From positions 1-64,000 of the forward strand of contig JBQLZQ010000056.1 in assembly GCA_052168355.1 (NCBI GenBank): 64,000 bases of DNA, written 5' to 3'. The notes beneath the pieces are model-generated. The model searched no databases and had not been told where the DNA came from. It worked only from the letters and a program-made list of their open reading frames with translations. Shown here in pieces: positions 8,496-17,462 of the stretch. A program made the translations under genes and the position numbers. Position 1 is the first letter of the stretch. The number at the start of each line of letters is the position of its first letter. This DNA is from JBQLZQ01 sp052168355. Lineage in GTDB: Bacteria; Pseudomonadota; Alphaproteobacteria; DSM-16000; Inquilinaceae.

Positions 8496-8519
8496 GGCGG
8501 CATCGCCGATGATGCCGCC
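8496..8519. terminator. Hairpin between convergent genes, possible bidirectional terminator
   Basis: GGCGGCATC (8496-8504) and GATGCCGCC (8511-8519) form a perfect 9-bp stem with a 6-base loop, 20 bases after the dehalogenase stop and just before the stop of the convergent AhpD-like gene. No T-run follows, so function as a terminator is inferred from stem strength and position. Confidence 0.55.
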
Positions 8520-8535
8520 CTGCACTTTGCGGCGA

Positions 8536-9087
8536 TCAGGCCGCGGCCAACGCGTCTGTGCTGACCACCGGGAAGTCGATGTCGGTCCTGGCGATATGGT
8601 TGAAGTAGTTGGTGAAGATGTTGAGAACCGTGTTCGCGACGATTTCCACCACCTCCTCGTCGGTGAACCCGGCGCGACGCACCGCTGCGAGGTCTTCGTC
8701 GGAAACATTGCCGCGGGTGGCGACGATGCTGGCCGCGAACCGCAACGCGCCCTGGACCCTCGGATCGGTGGAGTGCCCACCCAGATTGCGGGTGATCTCG
8801 TCCGCCGCCAGCCCGAGCCGGCCGCCGACGGCCGTATGGGCCGAGGCGCAATAGTCGCACCGGTTGGCACCGGCCACCGTCAGCGCGATCTGCTCGCGCA
8901 GGGCCGCCGACAGCTTGCCGCCGGCAAGGGCTCCGGCGAACCCCAAATAGCCGCCGAGCGCCGCCGAGGACTGGGCCATGGTGCCGACGATGTTGGGAAC
9001 GCCGCCCATCTGCTTTTTGACGGCGGCGAGAAGCCCGGCCGTGGCCTGGGGTGCCGAGGTCTCTTCGATACGGTCGATCCGTTGCAT
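8536..9087 (-). CDS. AhpD-like / carboxymuconolactone decarboxylase-family protein
   Basis: Small all-helical protein of the CMD/AhpD superfamily, probably a thiol peroxidase-like enzyme involved in peroxide detoxification. It has 183 residues with the active-site motif CDYCASAHT, giving redox pair Cys77 and Cys80 and proton-relay His84, as in AhpD. This Cys pair favours an AhpD-like rather than a true decarboxylase role. ATG at 9087 follows a perfect AGGAGG ribosome site 8 bases upstream. It is convergent with the dehalogenase and divergent from the cupin gene. A supporting role in dealing with oxidative by-products of the dehalogenase is possible but unproven. Confidence 0.85.
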   Translation of the reverse strand: MQRIDRIEETSAPQATAGLLAAVKKQMGGVPNIVGTMAQSSAALGGYLGFAGALAGGKLSAALREQIALTVAGANRCDYCASAHTAVGGRLGLAADEITRNLGGHSTDPRVQGALRFAASIVATRGNVSDEDLAAVRRAGFTDEEVVEIVANTVLNIFTNYFNHIARTDIDFPVVSTDALAAA

Positions 9088-9288
9088 GGTATCCTCCTGT
9101 GTGTTGGTGTCACAGGCGGGACATGCGGAGCCCTCGGCGCGCGATCAATCGTCGACCGGGGGATTTGGATCGTCGGTCAGCTTTTCTGGACGATCTGAGA
9201 GCCGCAAGGGACTGTTTCCAAAAATAATCCGCATCCGTTTGGGCTATCATCCCCGTCGGTTCACCCCTGTCAGACGGACTCGACCCCG

Positions 9289-9993
9289 ATGAATCTCAAT
9301 GCCGATTTCAGTGTCCGGGTTGCCCTGCATGCCGACGACATCCCGTGGCGGGAGTCGCCCACGCAGGGCGTCAGCCGCCGCATGCTGGACCGCATCGGCG
9401 ACGAGGTGGCGCGCGCCACGAGCATCGTCCGATATGCCCCCCACAGCCGGTTTCCGGCCCACACCCATGGCGGCGGGGAAGAGTTCATCGTCCTGGACGG
9501 TGTGTTCCAGGACGAACATGGCGATTGCCCGCCCGGCACCTATGTCCGCAACCCGCCCCAGACGAGGCACACGCCGGGATCCGAACCGGGCTGCACCATC
9601 CTGGTCAAGCTGTGGCAGTTCGACCCCGACGACCGCACACCGGTTCGGATCGACATAAACGGCATCGAAGCGCGCCCGGCCGCCGGCCGCCCCGGCGTTC
9701 GGGTCGCGCCGTTGTTCAAGGACGCGCGTGAGGATGTGCGGATCGAACACTGGTCGCCAGCCGCCCCAATCCCGCTGGACACGGCGGGCGGCGCGGAACT
9801 GTTCGTGTTGGACGGCGGGTTCGAGGAAAGCGGCCAGACCTTCCGTCGCCATTCGTGGCTGCGGCTGCCGGCGGACGGCACGGCAACGGCGGTGGCCGGG
9901 CCGGACGGCGCGCGGGTCTGGATCAAGACGGGTCATCTGCGGTTCGTGGCACCGCCAATGCCCGCTGAACCCATCTCCACGAAACGGACCTGA
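9289..9993 (+). CDS. Double-cupin protein, ChrR-like
   Basis: A 234-residue protein with two cupin barrels. The first has the metal-binding pattern H58-T-H60-G3-E-E with His94 further on, as in the C-terminal domain of ChrR anti-sigma factors. The second (about 125-225) has lost most of the ligating histidines. There is no anti-sigma zinc domain at the N-terminus and no sigma factor gene beside it, so it is unlikely to be a ChrR anti-sigma factor. A metal-dependent dioxygenase, isomerase or stress-sensing role is possible. It is preceded by about 200 bases of non-coding DNA shared with the divergent AhpD-like gene. Its stop is 4 bases before the next start, so the two are cotranscribed. Confidence 0.75.
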   Translation: MNLNADFSVRVALHADDIPWRESPTQGVSRRMLDRIGDEVARATSIVRYAPHSRFPAHTHGGGEEFIVLDGVFQDEHGDCPPGTYVRNPPQTRHTPGSEPGCTILVKLWQFDPDDRTPVRIDINGIEARPAAGRPGVRVAPLFKDAREDVRIEHWSPAAPIPLDTAGGAELFVLDGGFEESGQTFRRHSWLRLPADGTATAVAGPDGARVWIKTGHLRFVAPPMPAEPISTKRT

Positions 9994-9997
9994 GGTG

Positions 9998-10399
9998 ATG
10001 TTCAGCCATATCCAGATCGGCGCCCGCGACCTGGCGCGTCTTGCCGCCTTTTACGACGCGGTACTGGAACCGCTGGGCCTGCGGCGAGCGCCGGATGAGG
10101 ACGATGGCGGGCCGGCCGGCGTGATCTGGGAACGGCCGGGCCGCCGCTGGCCCCAGTTCGTGATTCAGGTCCCCTTCAACGGGTTGCCGGCCACCTGGGG
10201 CAACGGCGTCCAGGTCAGCTTTGCCGCCCCGTCGCGCCAGGCGGTGGACGCGGCCCACGCCGCCGCGCTGGCCCTGGGCGGCGCCGACGAAGGCACCCCC
10301 GGTTTGCGGCCCCACTACGCGGCCGACTATTATGGCGCCTATTGCCGCGATCCCGAGGGCAACAAGCTGTGCTTCGTCCACGCCGGAGACCTGCCATAA
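9998..10399 (+). CDS. VOC-family (glyoxalase/bleomycin-resistance-like) protein
   Basis: A 133-residue member of the vicinal-oxygen-chelate superfamily. The N-terminus MFSHIQIGARDLARLAAFYD carries the first metal histidine (His4), and the C-terminal DPEGNKLCFVH stretch carries the usual glutamate. The single-unit length and FYD..L.PLGL pattern are typical of small lactoylglutathione-lyase-like proteins with unknown substrates. The ATG at 9998 lies 4 bases after the cupin stop. A longer in-frame extension to 9728 would lie entirely inside the cupin gene and is rejected. Function beyond the superfamily cannot be given. Confidence 0.82.
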   Translation: MFSHIQIGARDLARLAAFYDAVLEPLGLRRAPDEDDGGPAGVIWERPGRRWPQFVIQVPFNGLPATWGNGVQVSFAAPSRQAVDAAHAAALALGGADEGTPGLRPHYAADYYGAYCRDPEGNKLCFVHAGDLP

Positions 10400-10403
10400 C
10401 CCT

Positions 10404-11465
10404 CTAAATCGCCGCCGCGATCTGCCGGCCGCATTCGGCGGTCGACGCCGATCCGTCGAGATCGGGGGTCTTGGCGCTGTTGGAGCCCACCAGCACACGT
10501 TCGATCGCCGCTTCGACGGTGCGCGCCGCCGCTTCCTCGCCCAGATGATCGAGCATCATGGCGACCGACCAGATGGCCGCGATCGGGTTGGCCACGCCCT
10601 GCCCGGCGATATCGGGGGCGGATCCGTGAACCGGCTCGAACATCGACGGGGTCACCCGTTCCGGGTTGATGTTGGCCGACGGCGCGATGCCGATCGACCC
10701 GGCGATCGCCGGTCCCAGATCCGACAGGATGTCGCCGAACAGGTTAGACCCCACGACCACGTCGAACCAATCCGGATGGAGCACGAAATGGGCGGTCAGA
10801 ATGTCGATATGGAACTCCTCGACGTCGACTTCAGGGAACTCCTTCGACATCGCAGCCACCCGCTCGTCCCAGAACGGCATGGAATGGATGATACCGTTCG
10901 ATTTGGTGGCGGAGGTGACATGTCCGCGCCGCCGCCGCGCCAGTTCGAAGGCGTAGCGCAAGATGCGGTCGACACCGCGGCGGGTAAACACCGCTTCCTG
11001 GATCACCGTCTCCCGGTCGGTACCGGCAAAGATACGCCCACCGATCTCGGAGTACTCTCCCTCGCTGTTCTCGCGCACGACCAGGAAGTCGATATCGGCC
11101 GCCGACCTGCCGGAAAGCGGTGACGTCACGCCCTTGAGCAACCGCACCGGCCGGAGATTGACGTATTGGTCGAGTTCCCGCCGCAATGGGATCAACAGCC
11201 CCCAAAGCGACACATGATCGGGCACGCTGGGCCAGCCGACGGCGCCGAGATAGATGGCATCGGCGGCGCGCACCTGCTCGACACCGTCCTCCGGCATCAT
11301 GCGGCCGGTCTTGGCATAGGTCTCACAGGACCAGGGATGTTCTTCCCACTCGAACGAGAACCCGTGCTTCTTGGCCGCCGCTTCCGCCACCCGGATCCCT
11401 TCGGGAATGACTTCCTTGCCGATGCCGTCGCCGGGAATAACCGCGATCCTGTAGGTGCGCTCCAT
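10404..11465 (-). CDS. ttuC: Tartrate dehydrogenase/decarboxylase-like (isocitrate/isopropylmalate dehydrogenase family)
   Basis: NAD-dependent beta-decarboxylating dehydrogenase of 353 residues. It has the GDGIGKEV opening, the substrate motif built around LRPVRLLKG, the VVRENSEGEYS segment, the ATKSNGI stretch with its catalytic Lys, and FEPVHGSAPDIAGQG with the nucleotide site. The NSEGEYSEIGG and YVNLRP versions match the tartrate dehydrogenase (TtuC/DmlA) branch better than LeuB, which usually has ENTGGIYF. Likely substrates are L- or meso-tartrate or D-malate. It is convergent with the VOC gene and stands alone. A leuB-like role is the main alternative. Confidence 0.85.
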   Translation of the reverse strand: MERTYRIAVIPGDGIGKEVIPEGIRVAEAAAKKHGFSFEWEEHPWSCETYAKTGRMMPEDGVEQVRAADAIYLGAVGWPSVPDHVSLWGLLIPLRRELDQYVNLRPVRLLKGVTSPLSGRSAADIDFLVVRENSEGEYSEIGGRIFAGTDRETVIQEAVFTRRGVDRILRYAFELARRRRGHVTSATKSNGIIHSMPFWDERVAAMSKEFPEVDVEEFHIDILTAHFVLHPDWFDVVVGSNLFGDILSDLGPAIAGSIGIAPSANINPERVTPSMFEPVHGSAPDIAGQGVANPIAAIWSVAMMLDHLGEEAAARTVEAAIERVLVGSNSAKTPDLDGSASTAECGRQIAAAI

Positions 11466-11567
11466 ATCCCTTAATCTCCCGATCCTTTAAAAGCTTGCCA
11501 GGGCCGATAGGCGCGGCCTTGTGAACGGTCTCTTCTACCCGCTTTCTATAATCCTGAAAGGGTCCTG

Positions 11568-12383
11568 TTAGCGTGCGGCGCGCACCCCCTGCGCGTTGGC
11601 GGCGATGGTCATCACCTCGACCCGGGACAGCTTGCCCCGACCGTCCTCGATCGCACCCAGGGTGCCGTGGGCTAGCGCCAGGGGCAGCCGGCAAAAGCCC
11701 AGGGCCGGACCGGCCGGCAACGCCGCGATATAGGCGTCCCCCTGGGCCAACTGGTCGCGGCAATAGGCGATCATCCGGGAACGGTCCCACCCGTCGGGCC
11801 AAAAATCGACGCCACGGGCCAGATCCTCATCCCGGTTCCGCAATATGTTCACCGCCTGCAGGCCGCGGCCATAGCCGATGGCGTGACGCCGGTCGCTGAC
11901 CGTACCGTCGTGCCAGGCCCACAGGTCGCACAGCAGCAGACCGACGGCCCCGGCCACCGCATAGGTGTAACGGTCGAAATCGTCCCGGGTGCTCACCGCG
12001 AAATCGCGGTCCACCCAATAGGCCATGCGGTCGGCCATGGCGCCAACCGCATCGGCGATCCGCGGGCGGACATCCGGCGGCGCCAGGGTCAGCCATTCCG
12101 AAAGCCGGCGGGTGACGTCGGGTGGAGACTCAAGCCCGGCGAAGGCGGGGCCCAGGTCCGGATCGCCGGCCGCCGCCTCGACGGCCCCGGCGATACGCCG
12201 CAACGCGGCACTGCGCGGCGCGGCGGGCTGACCGGTGTCGTCCTCGATCTCGTCGATCGCGCGAAAGGCCAGATAGGCCGAGGCCACCGCGCTGCGCAGC
12301 GGTTCGGGCAGACCCATGATCGGAATAAAGAAGGTGCGGCTGGTGGTCTCCAGCATCGCCGCTGCTGTCTGCGCCAAACCCAT
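11568..12383 (-). CDS. Squalene/phytoene synthase-family protein
   Basis: Head-to-head prenyl transferase-like protein of 271 residues from the ATG at 12383. It keeps the first aspartate-rich motif (Asp44-E-I-E-Asp48 within AFRAIDEIED) and the second (NRDED, about 184-188, followed by LARGVDFWP), so it may be catalytically active. The longer frame to 12512 adds an Arg-rich leader of no known type and is not used. No other carotenoid, squalene or hopanoid gene (desaturase, HpnC/D/E) is nearby. The product cannot be assigned to squalene or phytoene. It lies downstream of cydAB on the same strand, 147 bases away. Confidence 0.82.
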   Translation of the reverse strand: MGLAQTAAAMLETTSRTFFIPIMGLPEPLRSAVASAYLAFRAIDEIEDDTGQPAAPRSAALRRIAGAVEAAAGDPDLGPAFAGLESPPDVTRRLSEWLTLAPPDVRPRIADAVGAMADRMAYWVDRDFAVSTRDDFDRYTYAVAGAVGLLLCDLWAWHDGTVSDRRHAIGYGRGLQAVNILRNRDEDLARGVDFWPDGWDRSRMIAYCRDQLAQGDAYIAALPAGPALGFCRLPLALAHGTLGAIEDGRGKLSRVEVMTIAANAQGVRAAR

Positions 12384-12530
12384 GCCCGTCAGGCCGCCCC
12401 GTCCGCTCTCGATTCCGCCGGCGCGCCATTGTCGCGCCGAAGGGCCACGGCGGCAACCTTTCGCTGGCCGGCGGCGTCGGGTCGTGCCGGAGCCATTGCC
12501 CCTTGCCGCCAAAACCGGCCCGGCGATAGG

Positions 12531-13553
12531 TCAATCGTATCGCAGCTCGGTCGCCTTGCCGCGAAAGACCGAGTAGGCGAACACCGTATAGATCGCGATG
12601 ACCGGCAGGACCACCAGAGTGCCGACGAGGATGATCAGGAGGCTTTCCGGCGCCGCCGCCGCGTCATAGATCGTCATCCGATCCGGCACCACATAGGGAT
12701 AGAACGAGTAGGCGAGCCCGACAAAGCCGAGTGTCATGACGCCGATGGTCATGGCGAACGGCGCAGCGGCGTAGCGGTCGCCCGGCAGCGGATAGTGCCG
12801 CAACACCACCCACAGACCGACCAAAAGGGCGCAGGCCATGATCGGCAGGGGCGCCAGGGCGACGATCGACGGCATGGAGAACCATTTGTCGAAGATGCGC
12901 GCAGAAACGAACGGCGTCGCCAGCGAAATCGCGGCCATGCCCAGAGCCGTCACAAGAAGGGAAAACCGGGCCCATCGCACGGCCCGACGCTGCAGATCGC
13001 CCTCGGTCTTGTAGATCAACCAGGCGGCGCCGACCAAACCATAGGCCGCCGACAGGCACACGGCGATCAGGCAGGCGAACAGCACGTGCGGAAGGGTCCA
13101 CTCCAGCCCCATGACATACAACCCGAGCATGAACCCCTGGGACAGGCTGGTCATCGCCGAGCCGACCAGAAAGGCCCTGTTCCACATCTTCTTGCGCGGT
13201 TCGGCGACCTTGGCACGGAATTCGAAGGCGACCCCACGCAGCACCAGCCCGATCAGCATCACCGCGACGGGCAGGTAGAGCGCCGTGAGGATGGCTCCAT
13301 GGGCGATGGGAAATGCGACCAGAAGAAGCCCGACGGCCAGCACCAGCCACGTCTCGTTGGCGTCCCAGAACGGACCGATCGACGCGATCATTCGGTCCTT
13401 TTCGTCCATGGTGGCGCGTGAGAACAGGATGCCGACACCCAGATCGTAGCCGTCGAGAACCACGTAGATCAGGATCGACACGCCCATCAACCCGGCGAAG
13501 ACGATGGGCAACCAGGTCGCGGAGTCCGCCAAAAGTGCACCCATCGCCTTCAC
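12531..13553 (-). CDS. cydB: Cytochrome bd-type (cyanide-insensitive) quinol oxidase subunit II
   Basis: Membrane subunit II of a bd-type terminal oxidase that reduces oxygen with quinol electrons at high affinity. The 340 residues hold eight or nine hydrophobic segments. The early VVLDGYDLGVGIL and GPFWDANETWLV motifs are diagnostic for CydB. Overlap of its ATG with the stop of cydA (ATGA, 13550-13553) shows translational coupling. The short loops and partner subunit features place it in the CioB group. No CydX-like small gene follows, and no cydDC assembly ABC transporter is in the window. Confidence 0.94.
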   Translation of the reverse strand: MKAMGALLADSATWLPIVFAGLMGVSILIYVVLDGYDLGVGILFSRATMDEKDRMIASIGPFWDANETWLVLAVGLLLVAFPIAHGAILTALYLPVAVMLIGLVLRGVAFEFRAKVAEPRKKMWNRAFLVGSAMTSLSQGFMLGLYVMGLEWTLPHVLFACLIAVCLSAAYGLVGAAWLIYKTEGDLQRRAVRWARFSLLVTALGMAAISLATPFVSARIFDKWFSMPSIVALAPLPIMACALLVGLWVVLRHYPLPGDRYAAAPFAMTIGVMTLGFVGLAYSFYPYVVPDRMTIYDAAAAPESLLIILVGTLVVLPVIAIYTVFAYSVFRGKATELRYD

Positions 13554-14917
13554 TCCGCCGGGACGACGGTGGGGCCCGGATCCTTGCGCGACGGCGCCAC
13601 GGGGTCGCCGCGCATCGCCTTTCCGGTGATGTAGGCGATCGTTCCGACATAGGCGGCGATCAGCCCCGCATAGACCATCAGATACGCGGCCAGGGTCGTG
13701 CCGATCATCATCGCGGGGACATCGGACGCGGCGTCGGCTGTCTGCAGCACACCGGTCACCAGCCAGGGCTGACGCCCGATCTCCGTCACGTACCAGCCGG
13801 ACAGCGTCGCCACCCAGCCGGAAAACGTCATGGCGACGAGGGTGCGGCCGACCCAGGGGTGCAACCGATCACGACGCCACAGCCCATACGCCGCGACCCA
13901 GGAAACAACCAGCATCAAGATGCCGATCCCAACCATGACGCGGAAGGCGAAGAAAACAGGCGCCACCGGCGGGTGCTCGACCACGCCCTCGTCGGTAACG
14001 AAGTCGTCGAGCCCCGGAACGACGCCGTTGGGATCGTGCGTCAGGATCAGGCTGGCCCCGTTGGGGATCGACAGCGCGAACCGGTTTTCGCGCGCCTCCT
14101 GATCGGGCAGTGCGAACAGGACCAGCGGGATGTTCGGCCCCGTCTCCCAGTTTCCTTCCATGGCCGCGACCTTGGCCGGCTGGTGCTCCAGGGTGTTGAG
14201 GCCATGCAGGTCGCCGACGAAAATCTGAATCGGAATCAGGATGGCGGCCAGTGTGACCGAGGTCTTGAGAGCCGCCCGGACGGCCGGCACCCGGTCGTGG
14301 CGCAGCCAGCGCCAGGCCGAAATGCCGGCGATCAGGAACGACACGGTGAGGCCCGACGCGATCAGCATATGGGTCAGGCGATAGGGCATCGACGGGTTGA
14401 AGACGATCGCCCACCAATCGGTGGCGTGGGCCACGCCGTCGCGCATCTCAAAGCCGACCGGCGTATGCATCCAGGAATTGAGCACGATGATCCAGAACGC
14501 CGACAGCGTCGTTCCAAGGGCGACCAGCAGCGTTGCGGCGGTGTGGATGCGGCTGGAAACGCGGCGGAAACCGAACAGCATGATGCCGATGAACACGGCT
14601 TCCAGGAAAAACGCGGTCAGCACCTCGTAGGCCAGCAGAGGACCGGCAATGTTGCCGACACGCTCCATGAAGCCCGGCCAGTTGGTGCCGAACTGAAAGC
14701 TCATGGTGATGCCCGAGACCACGCCCATGGCAAAGGACAGGGCGAAGATCTTCACCCAGAAGAAATAGGCGTCCATCCACTTCATGTCCCCGCTGCGGGC
14801 ATAGGACAGCTTGAAGAAGACAAGCACCCAGGCCAGCGCGATGGTGATCGTGGGAAAAAGGATATGAAACGAAATGTTGGCGCCGAACTGGATACGCGCG
14901 AGCAGGAGCGGATCCAT
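13550..14917 (-). CDS. cydA: Cytochrome bd-type (cyanide-insensitive) quinol oxidase subunit I
   Basis: Haem-bearing subunit I of the bd oxidase. It has 455 residues, against about 520 in E. coli CydA; the difference is a short Q-loop, typical of CioA-type enzymes. The N-terminus MDPLLLARIQFGANISFHILFP contains the haem-ligating His, and GRQPW near residue 390 marks the quinol-site end of the Q-loop. The MSFQFGTNWPGF segment is conserved. ATG at 14917 has an AAGGAG ribosome site at 14927-14932. It is the first gene of the cydAB operon. The roughly 370-base upstream region should carry its promoter; no clear FNR or ArcA box was recognised. Confidence 0.95.
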   Translation of the reverse strand: MDPLLLARIQFGANISFHILFPTITIALAWVLVFFKLSYARSGDMKWMDAYFFWVKIFALSFAMGVVSGITMSFQFGTNWPGFMERVGNIAGPLLAYEVLTAFFLEAVFIGIMLFGFRRVSSRIHTAATLLVALGTTLSAFWIIVLNSWMHTPVGFEMRDGVAHATDWWAIVFNPSMPYRLTHMLIASGLTVSFLIAGISAWRWLRHDRVPAVRAALKTSVTLAAILIPIQIFVGDLHGLNTLEHQPAKVAAMEGNWETGPNIPLVLFALPDQEARENRFALSIPNGASLILTHDPNGVVPGLDDFVTDEGVVEHPPVAPVFFAFRVMVGIGILMLVVSWVAAYGLWRRDRLHPWVGRTLVAMTFSGWVATLSGWYVTEIGRQPWLVTGVLQTADAASDVPAMMIGTTLAAYLMVYAGLIAAYVGTIAYITGKAMRGDPVAPSRKDPGPTVVPAE

Positions 14918-15288
14918 CTGGTAAATCTCCTTGACGTCCTTACCGATGCCGGCGGCGCAATTGGGTGCGCGGGCGCAAAGCCGCCGCTCAGGCTTGCCGC
15001 CTCCCCGCCCGACCCATGCGCGGAAGGCTCAACCGATCCTTGAGGTTGGATATCGGCATAGGTCCCGTAGTCTCACAACCACATCTGGGATAGACGTGGA
15101 ATTTCAACAGCGTGGCGCACCGTCGCAGCCCAACCTGCCGCATTAGCCAACCCGGGGCCGACGGCGGCAAACCAAGGCGGCCGGTGGGTTTCCCCGGTCA
15201 GGCCCCTGGCGCCAAGCGGATCCCCCCGGGGCCCGCTGCGTCAGTTTGACCATGGGCCACCGGCCGGCCTTACCCGACGCGAAACCTT
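14918..15288. other. Non-coding region upstream of cydA
   Basis: About 370 bases without a convincing gene. It holds the cydA ribosome site and presumably the promoter, read leftward. A slightly AT-richer patch lies around 15045-15112. No repeat, tRNA or clear operator was identified. Its right end passes into the permease remnant. Confidence 0.6.
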
Positions 15289-15453
15289 GGTGGCGGTTAT
15301 GTCGGAACCATCGCCGGCGCCATCGTGCTGACGCTGCTGCAAAGCCTGCTGACGGCCCTGTCGATCGAACCCTTCGGCCGCCATATCATCTTCGGGGTCG
15401 TCCTGGTGCTGCTGATGCTTCTTTACGGCAGGCAGGCCAAACTGCGGGCCTGA
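15289..15453 (+). pseudogene. C-terminal remnant of a ribose-type (BPD_transp_2) ABC permease
   Basis: The frame ending at TGA 15451-15453 reads GGGYVGTIAGAIVLTLL, then a second hydrophobic stretch FGVVLVLLMLLYGRQAKLRA. This matches the last one or two helices and basic tail of RbsC/XylH-type sugar ABC permeases. No start codon, N-terminal membrane segments, ATPase or binding protein is present upstream; the frame loses family resemblance left of about 15289. It is best read as the decayed end of a deleted transporter operon. Only about 55 codons remain. Confidence 0.7.
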
Positions 15454-15457
15454 GGAA

Positions 15458-17452
15458 CTACCACCCGCCGCCGCCTCCCCCGCCGCCACCGCCGGACGAT
15501 CCGCCGGACGACCCGCCGCTGCCGCTCGATAGCCGGGTCGCGGCCGATGACGCCGCGCCACCAAGGCCGCGGGTCAGGCTTGAGGTCAGGGCGCCGGGTC
15601 CGGTCCAGTCCGAACCCCGGCTGTGATACCATTGGGGCTGGTAGGAGGATCGCGCCTGGGACGGATCGTGCGCGCTGGCCGCCAGCTTTGCCTCGAATTT
15701 CTCGGTCCATTCCCGCTCGACGCCCAGCGCCATGGCGTAGGGAAGATGTTTTTCGAACAAAGCGGCCGTTATCTCCGGTTCGCGTCCCGCCTGGTTGAGC
15801 CGATCGGCCTCGGCCACCGACAAATACAGGCGATAGCCCTCGATGGCGTCCAGGGTCAGCCGTCCCAAATGGGTCGGCGCCGCCAGCCAGAACCAGAACG
15901 CCACGGTCACCGCGACGGTCACCACCGCCACGATCAGCGCCACGGGCGTCACGATGTCCGTCAGCAGCGTCATCGACCCCGCCACCGGCACCAGGAACCC
16001 CACGCTCATCCCCAGGATCGCCAGGGACGCCACAAAACCGGCCTTTTTGCCCGATCGCACCGACGTCCGCATCTGGGTTATTGCCCGCGAAATGAGAACG
16101 GAGCTTGGCACGGCGAACGCCCCCGCGAACACCAGCATCATCAGCATCCCGCCCAGATTGTCCTCACCCTTGACGTCGGCAAGCAAGGTCACCAGGACCC
16201 CGGCAAGACCGATGAGCGCCCCAAGAAACCATGGGCGACGGTTCTTGAGATGGTACAGACGGCTGTATTCCCTGCCGAAGGCACCCCGCAGCGCGGTCCT
16301 GGCGCTGGCGATCCGCGGTTCGTACTTTTTGCCGAAGGTCACGTCCGGATGACGCTGCCCAAACAGATCGTCGAACACGGCCCGTTCGCCGCGCGGCAGG
16401 TCATCGGGAACCGCGTCGCTTTTCCCGATCGCGAAGGTCCGATCGCCCATGTCCTCAATGGTGATCGCGCCCCTCGTGGCGAGGCTGGTCAGGGCGACGG
16501 TGAACGCCTGCCCCGGAGCGAAGCCGCCGCCAAACCCGCGATTCCAGATGAATCCGACGGCGACGGGAGACAGCCCGTCGGGCGGTCCGAACAGGGGGAT
16601 GATGGTGCCCTTTTCCGGATCGCGACCCAGCCTGTCCCAGACCCGCACGAAATAGGCGATCAGAACGGCCAGGAGAACGAGTCCCAGCAGGGGACCGCAA
16701 TTGTCGTCGAGCACCGACATCGTCAGTTCGATCATGGACGGGCGGTCGACCGCGCCCTGTGGCCACACCACCGCCACCGTCAGCCCCTCGCCGGGTTGCA
16801 GCGTTCGCGTCGTGGCGATGCGAACGGTGGGGCCCCGCCGATCCAGAACCTCGAAATCCTCCCCCGTCTCTCCCCGTCCACCCGTGTATCCGACAATCTC
16901 GGTCGCCTCCTCACCGCCGGGCAGGTGGACCGTCGCGACGGCCCGGTCGATGGGAAACGCCCAGCCATTGCCGGTGACGTTCCAGTACAGCTCGTCCTCT
17001 CCCTCGCGGTGGAAAAGCTGCCGGTCGGTTCGATAGGCAATGGTGTAACGATGGCGCCCCGGCTCAAGGAAGGTCTGTTCCTCGCCGATGTAGATGCGCA
17101 CTCCCGCGTTCAAATCGCTCAGGAAATAGGGCTCCGCCGCCCCGTCCCGCTCGACCCGCACGATGTCGAACGACGCGATGTGATTGAAACCAAGCGGGGT
17201 GATGCTGCGCAGCGGAATATCGCGAAAGATACCGCGCCGGATCTCCCGCCCGGCGGCAACGACCTCGATGGTTTCCTCAACGGAAAGAGACCCGTCCGGT
17301 TCGACGATGATGCCGGCCTCGAAGGACAGGATCCGTTCCTGCTGGGCCGTCGCCGGCCCGGCCGTCCATGCCAGCAGCATGGCAACGATGGCGAGAACCG
17401 GGATAGGCAAGGACCGACGGGCGATCGGCGTCCGCTCGGGCGCCGCGATCAT
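15458..17452 (-). CDS. DUF2207-family membrane protein
   Basis: A 664-residue predicted membrane protein of the DUF2207 family. It has an N-terminal signal/anchor (about 18-36, cleavage near TATAQQ), a large extracytoplasmic beta-rich domain to about residue 240 (EGIIVEPDGSLSVEETI-type pattern, RRGIFRDIP), then a helix near 250-270 and two paired helices around 400-530. The C-terminus is an almost pure Gly/Ser run of about 23 residues ending in Trp, a feature recurring in this family. Its start lies 10 bases after the LemA stop, the standard LemA-DUF2207 pair. Function is unknown; a role in envelope maintenance is only inferred from the partnership. Confidence 0.85.
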   Translation of the reverse strand: MIAAPERTPIARRSLPIPVLAIVAMLLAWTAGPATAQQERILSFEAGIIVEPDGSLSVEETIEVVAAGREIRRGIFRDIPLRSITPLGFNHIASFDIVRVERDGAAEPYFLSDLNAGVRIYIGEEQTFLEPGRHRYTIAYRTDRQLFHREGEDELYWNVTGNGWAFPIDRAVATVHLPGGEEATEIVGYTGGRGETGEDFEVLDRRGPTVRIATTRTLQPGEGLTVAVVWPQGAVDRPSMIELTMSVLDDNCGPLLGLVLLAVLIAYFVRVWDRLGRDPEKGTIIPLFGPPDGLSPVAVGFIWNRGFGGGFAPGQAFTVALTSLATRGAITIEDMGDRTFAIGKSDAVPDDLPRGERAVFDDLFGQRHPDVTFGKKYEPRIASARTALRGAFGREYSRLYHLKNRRPWFLGALIGLAGVLVTLLADVKGEDNLGGMLMMLVFAGAFAVPSSVLISRAITQMRTSVRSGKKAGFVASLAILGMSVGFLVPVAGSMTLLTDIVTPVALIVAVVTVAVTVAFWFWLAAPTHLGRLTLDAIEGYRLYLSVAEADRLNQAGREPEITAALFEKHLPYAMALGVEREWTEKFEAKLAASAHDPSQARSSYQPQWYHSRGSDWTGPGALTSSLTRGLGGAASSAATRLSSGSGGSSGGSSGGGGGGGGGGW

Positions 17453-17462
17453 GACGTTACGG

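Noticed and set aside
10221..11123. 300-codon frame overlapping the VOC gene and the tartrate-type dehydrogenase
   Set aside because: It overlaps two real genes in other frames and has a shadow-like composition.
12384..12530. Possible CydX-like small gene after cydB
   Set aside because: The only short frame is Arg/Gly-rich with no membrane helix or CydX motif.
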